DNA from: DASPWW01 sp963803425 | Lineage (GTDB): Bacteria; Actinomycetota; Thermoleophilia; Solirubrobacterales; 70-9 | Direction: 5' to 3' | Length of the DNA: 64,000 bases | Assembly: GCA_963803425.1 (NCBI GenBank) | Contig: CAWDMA010000001.1 | Coordinates: 434,001 to 498,000 of the forward strand | In this document: positions 24,370 to 32,712 of the stretch, piece after piece | Numbering within the stretch: the stretch's first letter is position 1 | How the letters are laid out: the number at the start of each line of letters is the position of its first letter | Translations under genes and position numbers: made by a program | The notes under the pieces: generated by a model | What the model was told of the DNA's origin: nothing | Database searches by the model: none | Seen by the model: only the letters and a program-made list of their open reading frames with translations

Positions 24370-24897
24370 GTGATCCAGCTGGGCCCGTCTAAGCAAGTGG
24401 GGCTGTTCGCGGCGGCGATCGCAGCCGTCGCGGTGTTCTTCGTCGCGGTGTTCTGCGTGCAGCCAGGGCCGGCCCTCGCCCTGAAGGGCGGTGGGTTCGA
24501 CGGCACCGTCAACCTGGAGCCGAGCTCGCATATCGGCTTCGACGTGGTCAAGGAGAAGAAGCTCATCGGCCACCAGCGGTGGCGGCGGACGACGAAGATT
24601 CAGAACTTCGAGTTCGGGCAGGCGCTGGCCGGATGCGGCGCCGGGCTGATCGCTCCGATCGACGCCGTCGTCCCCGGCTCCGTGAAGCTGAAGAGGAAGA
24701 AGGGCCGGTTTACGCTGAAGGCGTCGGGCCCGGGACTGTCGGTGTCCGTATCCGGGAGCTTCCTGAAGCGGTTCCGGGCCGCGTACGGCGAGTTCCACCT
24801 GTTCGGACCGGTTCTCGTCGACGGTGTGACCCGCACGTGCGACACGGGGCCGCGGGGCTGGTCTGCGAAGCGCACCTCCAACTCCAACACCAAGTAG
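24370..24897 (+). CDS. Secreted ~175-residue protein paired with the glycoside hydrolase, copy 2
   Basis: 175 residues from GTG 24370. Hydrophobic signal (AAIAAVAVFFVAVFCVQPGP), then LKGGGFDGTVNLEPSSHIGF, LIGHQRWRRTTKIQNFEFGQ, ALAGCGAGLIAPIDAVVPGS and TCDTGPRGWSAKR, the same fold and cysteines as the gene at 23201-23707. A CATACT -10 (24357-24362) precedes the GTG by seven bases with a TTGTCT -35 at 24332-24337: leaderless, mirroring copy 1. Eight bases separate it from the hydrolase gene, so the pair is one operon. Confidence 0.65.
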   Translation: MIQLGPSKQVGLFAAAIAAVAVFFVAVFCVQPGPALALKGGGFDGTVNLEPSSHIGFDVVKEKKLIGHQRWRRTTKIQNFEFGQALAGCGAGLIAPIDAVVPGSVKLKRKKGRFTLKASGPGLSVSVSGSFLKRFRAAYGEFHLFGPVLVDGVTRTCDTGPRGWSAKRTSNSNTK

Positions 24898-24905
24898 CCG
24901 GGGCG

Positions 24906-26036
24906 ATGAGCACCCCAAGCAGACGTCTTCTTGCGTTCGCGACGGTCGCAGCCGCTGCGGCGGTGGCGGTCGGGGGATCGGTGCACGCGGACTCGGCCGG
25001 CGCGGCGCCGGCGAGGGCGGCCGCCGACCCCGGGTTCTACGGGGTGGCGCCGACCACCTCGCTGAGCGAGTCCGACTACCAGCGCCTCGCGCGCGCGAAC
25101 ATCGACACGGTCCGGCTGATCTTCTACTGGCCGCAGATCTCGGCCGGACCCGGCAAGTACAACTGGCTCAACGTCGACCCAGCGGTGATCTACGCATCCG
25201 CTGCCGGCGTCCGGCTCGTCCCGACGCTGCTCGGGGCGCCGTCGTACGTCTCCAACGACCCGCTCCGACCGCCGCTCGACTCGGCCAAGGAGCAGAAGCA
25301 GTGGCAGGACTTCGTCCGCGCCCTGGTCGCGCGCTACGGCCCCGGCGGAGACTTCTGGAGCTACGTCCATGCCTGCCGGCCCAACCCGGGCTGGTGCCGG
25401 CCCGACGTCCCGTACGCGCCGCTGCGGACGTGGCAGGTCTGGAACGAGCCGGACCAGGACCGGTTCTGGAAGCCGGAGCCCTCGCCGGGTGAGTACGCAC
25501 GGCTGCTGGAGCTGACCAACGACGCCGTCAAGGGGGTCGACCCCGGAGCGACGGTGATCACCGGCGGAGTCTCGGCCGGTGGGCAGGGGTCGAGCCGATC
25601 GATCCCGGAGAACGACTTCCTCGCCGCGCTCTACCAGCACGGCGCCGCCGCGGACTTCGACGGCCTCGACCTGCACCCCTACCGGCCCAAGCCCAAGCAG
25701 GTGCTCCGGGCGGTGAAGGATGCGCGCGCGGTCACCCGGGCCTACGGCGACGCGGCGACGCCCCTGTGGATCACCGAGGTGGGGTGGTCGACGAAGGGGC
25801 CGAAGTCCGAGGAGCTGGTGACGAGCCCGAAGAAGCAGGCCAAGTACCTCCGCACGACGATGCGGAAGCTGACCCGCGCGCGCGAGCCGCTCAAGATCGA
25901 GCTGGCGAGCTGGTTCACCTACCTCGACGGCCAGCGAATCTGCAGGTGGTGCCGCGGCTCCGGCCTGTTCAAGAAGAACGGGAAGCCGAAGCCGGCCTGG
26001 AAGTCCTTTGTCTCGCTCACCGGCGGGCAGCCCTGA
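24906..26036 (+). CDS. Secreted cellulase-fold glycoside hydrolase (GH5/GH39-like), copy 2
   Basis: 376 residues, the same length as copy 1. Signal peptide (ATVAAAAAVAVGGSVHADSA), GFYGVAPTTSLSESDYQRLA, barrel strands, VWNEPDQ with acid/base Glu181 and WITEVGWS with nucleophile Glu291; C-x2-C near the C-terminus (CRWCRGSGLF). Differs from copy 1 mainly in the signal peptide and in the stretch after the acid/base Glu (DQDRFWKPEPS versus NQAAFWHPDAS; DLHPYRPKPK versus SVNPYAHKPK), which face the substrate cleft, so specificity may have diverged. Confidence 0.8.
   Translation: MSTPSRRLLAFATVAAAAAVAVGGSVHADSAGAAPARAAADPGFYGVAPTTSLSESDYQRLARANIDTVRLIFYWPQISAGPGKYNWLNVDPAVIYASAAGVRLVPTLLGAPSYVSNDPLRPPLDSAKEQKQWQDFVRALVARYGPGGDFWSYVHACRPNPGWCRPDVPYAPLRTWQVWNEPDQDRFWKPEPSPGEYARLLELTNDAVKGVDPGATVITGGVSAGGQGSSRSIPENDFLAALYQHGAAADFDGLDLHPYRPKPKQVLRAVKDARAVTRAYGDAATPLWITEVGWSTKGPKSEELVTSPKKQAKYLRTTMRKLTRAREPLKIELASWFTYLDGQRICRWCRGSGLFKKNGKPKPAWKSFVSLTGGQP
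25119..25451 (+). repeat. Right arm of the 333-bp perfect inverted repeat
   Basis: Perfect reverse complement of 22647-22979; the arms are about 2.1 kb apart and point toward each other around the genes at 23201-24897. Confidence 0.85.
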
Positions 26037-26037
26037 G

Positions 26038-27249
26038 CTACCCGAGGTCCGCGCCGACGGCCTCCCGGGCGGGCCGCAGCTCGCTCCGTCGCAGCACGAT
26101 CAGAATCGCGCCCGTCGCCGCGAGTGCCGCGCCGGCCACCAGCGGCGCCGACCAGTCGTAGGCGTCGACCAGGAGTCCGCCGACCGCGACACCGAGTGAG
26201 GCGCCGGTGATCATCGCGGTCAGCGGCCACGTGAACGACTCCGCCCCTGTTCCGGGCCGGGCGACCACCCCGACAAGCTCGTTGCGCGATGCCAGCAGCG
26301 GCGCGATCGGGAGCCCGGCGAGCGGCGCCAGCAGGGCCGCGGTCAGGGGGGAGGTCGCGAGCGCCACAGGCAGGCACGCGAGCGGAAGCAGGCACGCGAA
26401 GCGGAGGTGGACCGCGTCGAGCGAGGCGCGAAACCGGTGCGCCCCGTACACCAGCCCCGCTACCCCGCTGGCGGCGGACCACACGGCGAGCAGCACCCCG
26501 GCGAGCGCCGGCCGGCCGATCGACTGGGTGAACGCGGGCAGCGCCACCTCCAGCGAGCCGATGTAGAACCCGAACGGGATCGAGCTCAGCACGAGCACCC
26601 GCAGCCCCGCGGAGCCGAGCGCGCCCAGCCCGAACACGCCGGGGTGCCGATCCCGCGCCGGCCCCGGGCGGTGCGCGAGCGCGCCGACGAAGACGGCCGT
26701 GCCGGCGAGCGTGCTCGCGGCCGACAGGAACAGGGCGCCCTCCGACCCCGTGGTCGCGACCGCACCCGCGGTCAGCAGCGGGCCGGTCACGAAGATCAGC
26801 TCGATCAGGACCGAGTCGAGCGCGTACGCGCCCGTGATCAGATCCGGACGGCCCTCGAGCAGGTAGGGCCACCGGGAGCGGAGCACCGACGAGCTCGGCG
26901 GGATCGCCGCGCCGGCGACCAGCGCGACCGCCGCGAGCGGGACGACGTGGTCGCTGGCGCCCGCGAGCGCCCACACCGCGACCAGCCCGGTCGCGTGCGC
27001 GCACGCCATCGGGAGCAGCATGCCCTCACCGCGGTGGTCGACGAGGCGCCCCTGGAGCGGGCCGCCTAGCGCGGTGCCGAGCGCCATCGCGCCCGTGACC
27101 GCGCCGGCGGTGGCGAACGAGCCCGTCTCCGCCCGAACGAACAGGAGCACAGCGAGCCCGTTGATCCCCACCGGAAGCCTGGCGAACAGCGTTGAGGCGA
27201 CCAGCAGCGCGATCCCGGGCCGGCGCAGGATGGCGGCGTATATCCCCAT
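26038..27249 (-). CDS. MFS transporter, 12-TM
   Basis: 403 residues from ATG 27249 (an upstream ATG at 27282 adds 11). GIYAAILRRPGIALLVASTL opens helix 1. The A-B loop has GPLQGRLVDHRGEGMLLPMA, a relaxed form of the MFS motif A. Twelve hydrophobic segments follow. SRWPYLLEGRPDLITGAYAL and SFTWPLTAMITGASLGVAVG are typical of the actinobacterial MFS group often found beside exported-metabolite genes. Substrate not predictable. Convergent with the glycoside hydrolase (1 bp apart). Confidence 0.8.
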   Translation of the reverse strand: MGIYAAILRRPGIALLVASTLFARLPVGINGLAVLLFVRAETGSFATAGAVTGAMALGTALGGPLQGRLVDHRGEGMLLPMACAHATGLVAVWALAGASDHVVPLAAVALVAGAAIPPSSSVLRSRWPYLLEGRPDLITGAYALDSVLIELIFVTGPLLTAGAVATTGSEGALFLSAASTLAGTAVFVGALAHRPGPARDRHPGVFGLGALGSAGLRVLVLSSIPFGFYIGSLEVALPAFTQSIGRPALAGVLLAVWSAASGVAGLVYGAHRFRASLDAVHLRFACLLPLACLPVALATSPLTAALLAPLAGLPIAPLLASRNELVGVVARPGTGAESFTWPLTAMITGASLGVAVGGLLVDAYDWSAPLVAGAALAATGAILIVLRRSELRPAREAVGADLG

Positions 27250-27330
27250 TTCAGGTCCTAGGTGTAGCTGCTCCTGCGCCACGCTCTGTGGAAGGCTGCC
27301 GGGCCCATCTCACTGCCGGAGATCGCCCCC

Positions 27331-27767
27331 GTGCTCGCGGACACCGCTTCGAACCTGCTCGCGGCGCGCCGGGCGCTCGCGATCGCCGTGGTCGCGGGCG
27401 TCGCCGCGGTCGCCGGTGTGTTCGCTCTTCGCGTTGACGCTCGGTTCGTGTACGACGGGCTGACCAGCGACGGGCTGCCGCTGGTGATCATCTCGGCTTG
27501 TGCGGGCTCGGGGCTGTGGTGCTGATGCTGCGCGGGGTGACGAGGGGGATCCGCCCGCTTGCGATCGGCGCCGTCGTCGCGATCGTGTGGGGCTACTTCG
27601 CGGCCCAATACCCCTACCTACTCCCGCAGTCGCTGACGATCGAGGACGCGGTCGGCGCCGCGGCGACCCAGACCGAGGTGATCATCGTGTTCATCGCCGC
27701 CGCCGTCGTCTGCCTGCCCTCGCTCGGCCTGCTGTACGTGCTCGCACACCGGCGCGCGCTCGAGTAG
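27331..27767 (+). pseudogene. cydB: Cytochrome bd oxidase subunit II (CydB), C-terminal fragment, frame-broken
   Basis: ARRALAIAVVAGVAAVAGVF, RVDARFVYDGLTSDGLPLVI, ISACAG then, one frame over from about 27505, CGLGAVVLMLRGVTRGIRPL, AVVAIVWGYFAAQYPYLLPQ and LTIEDAVGAAATQTEVIIVF: the last four helices of CydB, including the Q-x-P-x-L/x-P periplasmic turn. The N-terminal ~220 residues with the heme/quinol-side conserved region are missing and no cydA is near. A remnant, possibly left after insertion of the neighbouring MFS gene. Confidence 0.6.
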
Positions 27768-27796
27768 CGGCGCGGGCCGCGGCTGCGGACGGTCGG

Positions 27797-29041
27797 TCAG
27801 CGGCGGGCGCCGAGGCGGCGCACGAGCCCGCGATATACCCCGAACGCCGGCTTCGCCGTGTAGTCGCTGCGGAGCAGGCCGAAGTGCTGCTCGAAGCGCG
27901 CGCCGGCGCTGTCGTTGTCGCGCAGGTTGAACCAGCGCAGATCGGTGATTCCGTACGTGCCGCGGTAGCGGTTCGCGGCCCTGACGAACTCGCGCGCGGC
28001 CTCCGCCTGGGCGAGCTCGGAGCGCCCCGGCCCGGTCGCGTACCCGATCTCCTCGATCCGCAGCGGCGTCGCCGCGGTGAAGCCCGCCTTCGGCATGAAG
28101 CACTCGCGCGTCTGCGCGATCCCCTCCAGCAGCGCGTCGCCGTAGTCGACCACCGTCGCGGGGACGAACTGCCCGGGGACCCACGTCCCGGGGTACGCGT
28201 CGATCCCGACCCAGTCCGTGTGCCTGCGCAGCCGCCGCCCGCCGACGCGCCCGACCTCCTCCCAGAAGCGCGCGTCGCTCGAGGGGTCGATGAAGTCGAA
28301 TCGCCACGCGTAGTTGAACCCCACCTCGATCCGGTCGTATCCGCGCCGGTGCGCCTCTCTCGACGCGGCTATCACCCCGCGGCTGAGCGCCTCGACCGCG
28401 CGATCGTAGAAGCCGTCCGAGGTGTTCGGGGAGGCCGCGATGTTCACCTCGTTCGCGATCTGCAGGCCGGTCACGTGCCGGTTCGGGCCGAGCTCGCGCA
28501 CGACCTTGCGCACGAACCGCAGCCACTTCCCGATGTCGCCGTTGTCGGGACCGGCCGGGTGGTAGCGGACCTGAAGCTCGACGTCGAGGCCGAGCCGTCC
28601 GAACCGCCTCGCGAGCCGCTTGAACTCGCTGATCCCGGCGTCGCCCTCCGACATGAACAGGCGGTTGAGCCGGACCGCGAGCTCGCGGTGGTCGCGCAGC
28701 CTGCGCAGCGCCGCGTCGCGTCGCTCCTCGCTCTCGGCGACGGCCGGCACGCTCTGCGCGCCTCCGGCCTCACCGGCGAGGCGCGGCCCGATCCCGAACC
28801 GGATCCGGGGGCCGGCCCGGGCCCCGTCGTCCGCGTAGCTCTGCAGGCAGTTGGGATCGCCCCGATCCGGAGCGGGTGTGCGCTCCGGAGGGACCGCGCC
28901 GCCCTTGTCCCACGGGATCGCGACCGCGGTGGACGGCGCGGACGCCGCCGCCAGCGCTAATGCGCACGCGCACCCGACCGCCCTGGACGAAAGGCCCAGC
29001 ACCGTTTGCGCCCCTGCTTTCCGGGTATCCCGCCGCGTCAT
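27797..29041 (-). CDS. Secreted TIM-barrel glycoside hydrolase (GH-A clan-like), third of its kind
   Basis: 414 residues if started at ATG 29041 (an ATG at 29068 is an alternative). Signal region SRAVGCACALALAAASAPST. The barrel is seen as AVRLNRLFMSEGDAGISEFK, GLDVELQVRYHP, VTGLQIANEVNIAASP with the putative acid/base Glu in N-E, VGFNYAWRFDF, DWVGIDAYPGTWVPGQF and LRIEEIGYATG with the putative nucleophile Glu, then LRWFNLRDND. Spacing fits clan GH-A, but it is not closely similar to the pair at 22-26 kb. Extracellular polysaccharide hydrolysis is likely; linkage unknown. Confidence 0.65.
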   Translation of the reverse strand: MTRRDTRKAGAQTVLGLSSRAVGCACALALAAASAPSTAVAIPWDKGGAVPPERTPAPDRGDPNCLQSYADDGARAGPRIRFGIGPRLAGEAGGAQSVPAVAESEERRDAALRRLRDHRELAVRLNRLFMSEGDAGISEFKRLARRFGRLGLDVELQVRYHPAGPDNGDIGKWLRFVRKVVRELGPNRHVTGLQIANEVNIAASPNTSDGFYDRAVEALSRGVIAASREAHRRGYDRIEVGFNYAWRFDFIDPSSDARFWEEVGRVGGRRLRRHTDWVGIDAYPGTWVPGQFVPATVVDYGDALLEGIAQTRECFMPKAGFTAATPLRIEEIGYATGPGRSELAQAEAAREFVRAANRYRGTYGITDLRWFNLRDNDSAGARFEQHFGLLRSDYTAKPAFGVYRGLVRRLGARR

Positions 29042-29171
29042 GGAACTATCACTGCTACTGATCATCATCGGAATCGTGCTGGCGATCTTCGTGCATTACG
29101 CACTCGGGATCGTGTGCATCGTGATCGGCCTCGTGTTGCTGCTGTGGCCGCGACTGCGATCGAGCTTCTGA
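29040..29171 (+). CDS. Small hydrophobic membrane protein
   Basis: 43 residues, MELSLLLIIIGIVLAIFVHY, ALGIVCIVIGLVLLLWPRLR SSF: two membrane helices around a short turn, a common actinobacterial small membrane protein type. Its ATG overlaps, on the opposite strand, one candidate start of the hydrolase (CATG at 29039-29042). Probably co-transcribed with the next small membrane gene. Confidence 0.6.
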   Translation: MELSLLLIIIGIVLAIFVHYALGIVCIVIGLVLLLWPRLRSSF

Positions 29172-29173
29172 CC

Positions 29174-29347
29174 ATGCGACGCTCGTACAACCTGTTCTGG
29201 ATCGTCTATCTGGTGATCGGGATCATCGTCGCCGCGGATCGGAACTACTTCGATCACCTCGGTGGCCTCGACTCGATCTTCTCGGCGATCTTCGAGGTCC
29301 TGCTGTGGCCGTTGGTGCTGCTCGGCGTGGACATCACGCTGCGGTAG
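29174..29347 (+). CDS. Small two-helix membrane protein
   Basis: 57 residues, MRRSYNLFWIVYLVIGIIVA, ADRNYFDHLGG, IFSAIFEVLLWPLVLLGVDI: two transmembrane helices separated by a short polar loop. Small actinobacterial membrane proteins with this N-terminal W-x-V-Y-L-V-I-G-I and final W-P-L-V-L-L-G pattern are widespread and uncharacterised. Starts two bases after the preceding stop. Confidence 0.65.
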   Translation: MRRSYNLFWIVYLVIGIIVAADRNYFDHLGGLDSIFSAIFEVLLWPLVLLGVDITLR

Positions 29348-29375
29348 CGCGCACACGTGCGGTGACCTGCGAGCG

Positions 29376-29411
29376 CCCTGCTCCACGGTGCGAGCGCGCT
29401 GTGGAGCAGGG
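29376..29411 (+). terminator. Hairpin with perfect 11-bp arms
   Basis: CCCTGCTCCAC and GTGGAGCAGGG separated by 14 bases, between the small membrane genes and the second BTAD regulator. It can act as a terminator for the former or as an operator for the latter; no U-tract. Confidence 0.5.
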
Positions 29412-29461
29412 CACCGCCCCGGTTGCTCGGTCCATGAGACGATCTGCTCTGCGCATCGCCC

Positions 29462-32400
29462 ATGACGGTGCACAGGGAGACTCGCGTCGAGCGGCCGGAG
29501 CTCACTCGGCGGTTGACGGACGGGCTCGAGCACGGGGCGGTCGTCCTGCTCGCCGACGCCGGGTTCGGGAAGACCACCGCGCTCGACGGGGCACTGGCCG
29601 AGTGGGGCCGGATCGCCGTGTGGCTGCGTGTGACGGCGCCGGATCGCGACCCGGGGCGTCTCGTGATTCGGCTGGCGCAGGGCGTCCGATCGCGGCTCCC
29701 CGGTGTGGGCGAGGACCAGGCGGACCGGCTCACCGGCGCGATCGAGCCGGTCGACGTGTCCGCGGTCGCGCAGAGCCTCGTGGACGACATCGAGCTGCTG
29801 CTGGTCGAGCCGATCGTCGTCGTCGTCGATGACGCCGAGCAGCTCGAGGGGTCACCCTCTGTCGAGATCCTGAACCTGTTGCTCTCCGGGAGCGCGGACG
29901 TGCTTCGCGTCGGGATCTGCTCGCGGCGTCCGATCGGCCTCAGGGTGGCGAAGCTGAGGGCGACCGGCCGGCTCCTGGAGCTGGGGGCGAGCGATCTGGC
30001 GTTCTCGCCCGCCGAGTGCGCGGCGTGCATCCGGCTCGTGCGGGGTCGAGAGCCCGACGCCGAGGAGACCGAGGGACTGCTCGCGGCCACGGATGGGTGG
30101 CCCCTGGGCGTGGCGCTGGCCGCCGCCGCGCCCGACGGGAACGCCCTGCCGGGCACCGGGCGCGAGGCGATCTTCGAGTTCCTCGCAGAGGAGGTGTTCG
30201 ACGGCCTCGATCCATTGCTCGCGGAGCGATTGCTCGAGGCAGCCGTCGTCGATGAGCTGGACGCGTCGCTCGAGCAGGGGCTGGGGCTTCCCGAGTCCTT
30301 CCGCGACGAGGTCGAAGCGGCGGGGCTGCTGGCGAGGTCGGGAGACGACACATACGCGCTTCACCCGCTCCTGCGGGAGTTTCTCCGCGCTCGGCTTGCC
30401 GCCGAGCGCGGCGCGGCGCAGCTCTCCGAGCTCCACGGCAGGGTGGCGGCGGCGCTCGCCGGCACGGGACGCCGGCCGGACGCGATCGAGCACTGGCTCG
30501 CCGCCGCAGAGTTCGAGGCCGCGGCCGGCGCGATCGCGGGCGAGGGCATCACCATGCTCGGCACCGCTCCGGACACCGTTGCGAGGTGGCTCCGGCTCCT
30601 GCCCGCGGAGCTGCGGGAGCGACCGGTGCTGCGACTGCTCGCGGGCCGGCTGGCGATGGGGGAAGGTGACTTCGACGCGGCGGTCGAGCACTGTCGGGCG
30701 GGAGTGGAGGCGCTCGAGCAGGCGAACGCGCACGAGGCCCTGCTGTGGTCGGCGCGGCTTGCGCTCACCGACGCCCACATCGCCGCGATCGACCTCGAGG
30801 CCGCCGCCGAGGCGAGCGCCGGGGCCGAGGATGCCGGACCCGACGCCGGCGCCGCCGCCGCCTTCTGCGCGCTCGCCCACGCGGCGGCGCTGGCGCGGCT
30901 CGGCGCCGAGGGATCGGACCGCGCCCTGCAGCGGGCGCTGGAGCGGCCCGCCGGAAGCGAGCTGCTCGGGCCCGGGCTGTCAGCGTTCCAGGCCCACTAC
31001 CGAGAGCTGCCCGCGGGCCGCCTCGACGACGCGCTCCGCCACGTCGACGAGGGGATCGCTTCGCTCGAGGCTGGGGACGCGTCCAACCGGCTCCCGTACG
31101 TGCTCGTGTTCAAGATGGCGATTCACGAGGCGCGCGGCGAGCTCGAGCAGGCGCTCGAGACCTTCGACGCCACGCTCAGGGCGGCGCAGCGCAGCGGTCT
31201 CGCCGGCTACGTCGGCGCGGGGGCGCGGCTCGCAGGGGCGACCATGCTCGCCCTGCTGGGCCGTTCCGAGGAGGCGAAGGTGCAGCTGGACCGCGTCGAT
31301 CGCAAGTGGGCCTCGTGGGCGGGGTGCGACAAGCATGTCGCTCGCGCGGTGCTCGCCTCCCGTGCCGGGGACGCCGCCGCGGCGGCGGTCGAGGCCGGAG
31401 CGGGAATCGAGGAGGCGGGGCGAATGCCGCCGTTCGACCGGGTCCGGGTCACGTCGGTGCTCGCGCCCGTGCTGTGCGAGGCGGGTGAGTCCGGCGTGGC
31501 GCGGGAGGCGCTCGAGCGCCTGCTCGAGGCGCTCGGCCCGGGGGAGTCGACGGCACGCACTCGCGCTGCGCTCGCGTGCGTTCTGTTCAGTTCGGAGCAG
31601 GACGCCGCGGCGCACGCCGCCCTGGCCGCCGCCTTCGACGGCGCCGGTGAGAACGCTCGCTTCTTTCTCCGAACGGAGTGGCCGCAGATCGAGCCGGTGC
31701 TGTGGAGTGCGCTCGCGGCCGGGGCGGTCGATCCCCCGAGCGCGATCGCGGCGTTGGACGCCGCGTTTCCCGGTGGTCCTCAGGTCGTCTCGTTCGCCGA
31801 GCATCCGGATTCCGCTGTCCGCAGCGCCGCGCTCGAGGCCGCCGCCGCCGCGGGCCGCCCGGAGCCACTCGCGGCGCTCGCCGACGACGACGAAGCACGC
31901 GCGCGGCTTCGTCGCTCCCCGCCGCGGCTCGCGTTCCGGACCCTCGGCAGGTTCGAGGTGCGGCGGGGAGCCTGGGTCGTGGACGCCCCCGCGTGGGAGC
32001 GGAAGGTGGCCGAGCGGCTGGTTCGGATGCTGCTCGTCCGCGGCGGAGAGCTGGTGCCCGAGGACGAGCTGTTCGAGGCCTTCTGGCCGGGGAAGCCCAC
32101 CGAGTCGGCGCGGCGGGGACTGCAGACGGCGATCTCCAGCGCCCGCGCCGTGCTCGACCTGCCCTGGGAGCCGAGCAAGGTTCGGGCGGAGGAGCGCGCG
32201 TACGGCCTCGCGCTCGGCGGTGGGGATCGCCTCGACGCCGACGCGTTCGAGGCGGCGGCCGACCGCGCCCTGGGGGCGCGTGGCGCGGAGCGACTTCCCG
32301 CGCTCGAGGCTGCGGCCGCGCTGTGGACCGGAGAGCCGCTGCCCGAGGAGCGCTACTCGGACTGGGCCGCCTCGTGGCGAGAGCGGCTCAGCTCGATCCA

Positions 32401-32668
32401 CGCGGACGTGCTGGTCGCGCTCACCGATGCCCGTCGCAGAGCGGGCGACGACGCCGCGGCGTCGCGCGCGGCGCGCTCCCTCGTCGACCTCGACCCGCTC
32501 GACGAGCGCTCGCAGCGGCTGCTGATGGAGGCGTACGCCGCGGCCGGGCGTCGGGGCGACGCCCTCCGACAGTTCATGGAGTGCCGCCGGGCGCTGGTGG
32601 AGGAGCTCGGGATCGAGCCCGAGGCGGAGACGCTCGCCCTGCAGCGGCGGATCCTCGCCGGAACCTGA
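29462..32668 (+). CDS. SARP-like (BTAD) regulator with MalT-type ATPase, copy 2, intact
   Basis: 1068 residues from ATG 29462. Walker A ADAGFGKTTAL (residues 31-41), Walker B VVVVDDAE (about 119-126), then a long Ala/Leu-rich helical TPR-like region to about residue 800. The winged-helix DNA-binding domain follows (FRTLGRFEVRRGAWVVDAPA ... EDELFEAFWPGKPTESARRG), about 822-905. The terminal BTAD runs to 1068 (DWAASWRERLSSIHADVLVA; LDERSQRLLMEAYAAAGRRG; LGIEPEAETLALQRRIL). The domain order ATPase-TPR-wHTH-BTAD is the reverse of AfsR/SARP-NB-ARC proteins. ATP- and ligand-gated activator; the SARP-type repeats just after its stop are the obvious target. Confidence 0.85.
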   Translation: MTVHRETRVERPELTRRLTDGLEHGAVVLLADAGFGKTTALDGALAEWGRIAVWLRVTAPDRDPGRLVIRLAQGVRSRLPGVGEDQADRLTGAIEPVDVSAVAQSLVDDIELLLVEPIVVVVDDAEQLEGSPSVEILNLLLSGSADVLRVGICSRRPIGLRVAKLRATGRLLELGASDLAFSPAECAACIRLVRGREPDAEETEGLLAATDGWPLGVALAAAAPDGNALPGTGREAIFEFLAEEVFDGLDPLLAERLLEAAVVDELDASLEQGLGLPESFRDEVEAAGLLARSGDDTYALHPLLREFLRARLAAERGAAQLSELHGRVAAALAGTGRRPDAIEHWLAAAEFEAAAGAIAGEGITMLGTAPDTVARWLRLLPAELRERPVLRLLAGRLAMGEGDFDAAVEHCRAGVEALEQANAHEALLWSARLALTDAHIAAIDLEAAAEASAGAEDAGPDAGAAAAFCALAHAAALARLGAEGSDRALQRALERPAGSELLGPGLSAFQAHYRELPAGRLDDALRHVDEGIASLEAGDASNRLPYVLVFKMAIHEARGELEQALETFDATLRAAQRSGLAGYVGAGARLAGATMLALLGRSEEAKVQLDRVDRKWASWAGCDKHVARAVLASRAGDAAAAAVEAGAGIEEAGRMPPFDRVRVTSVLAPVLCEAGESGVAREALERLLEALGPGESTARTRAALACVLFSSEQDAAAHAALAAAFDGAGENARFFLRTEWPQIEPVLWSALAAGAVDPPSAIAALDAAFPGGPQVVSFAEHPDSAVRSAALEAAAAAGRPEPLAALADDDEARARLRRSPPRLAFRTLGRFEVRRGAWVVDAPAWERKVAERLVRMLLVRGGELVPEDELFEAFWPGKPTESARRGLQTAISSARAVLDLPWEPSKVRAEERAYGLALGGGDRLDADAFEAAADRALGARGAERLPALEAAAALWTGEPLPEERYSDWAASWRERLSSIHADVLVALTDARRRAGDDAAASRAARSLVDLDPLDERSQRLLMEAYAAAGRRGDALRQFMECRRALVEELGIEPEAETLALQRRILAGT

Positions 32669-32672
32669 CCAG

Positions 32673-32705
32673 CGTGAGGATCGCGTGAGCACCCGCCGGT
32701 ATCCA
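32673..32705 (+). promoter_or_regulatory. Predicted SARP-type activator site plus -10, copy 2
   Basis: CGTGAGG (32673-32679), CGTGAGC (32684-32690), nine-base spacer, -10 TATCCA (32700-32705), then ATG at 32713, giving a leaderless message. Nearly base-for-base the same as 19418-19450 although the first gene downstream differs. Confidence 0.6.
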
Positions 32706-32712
32706 TCGCGAC

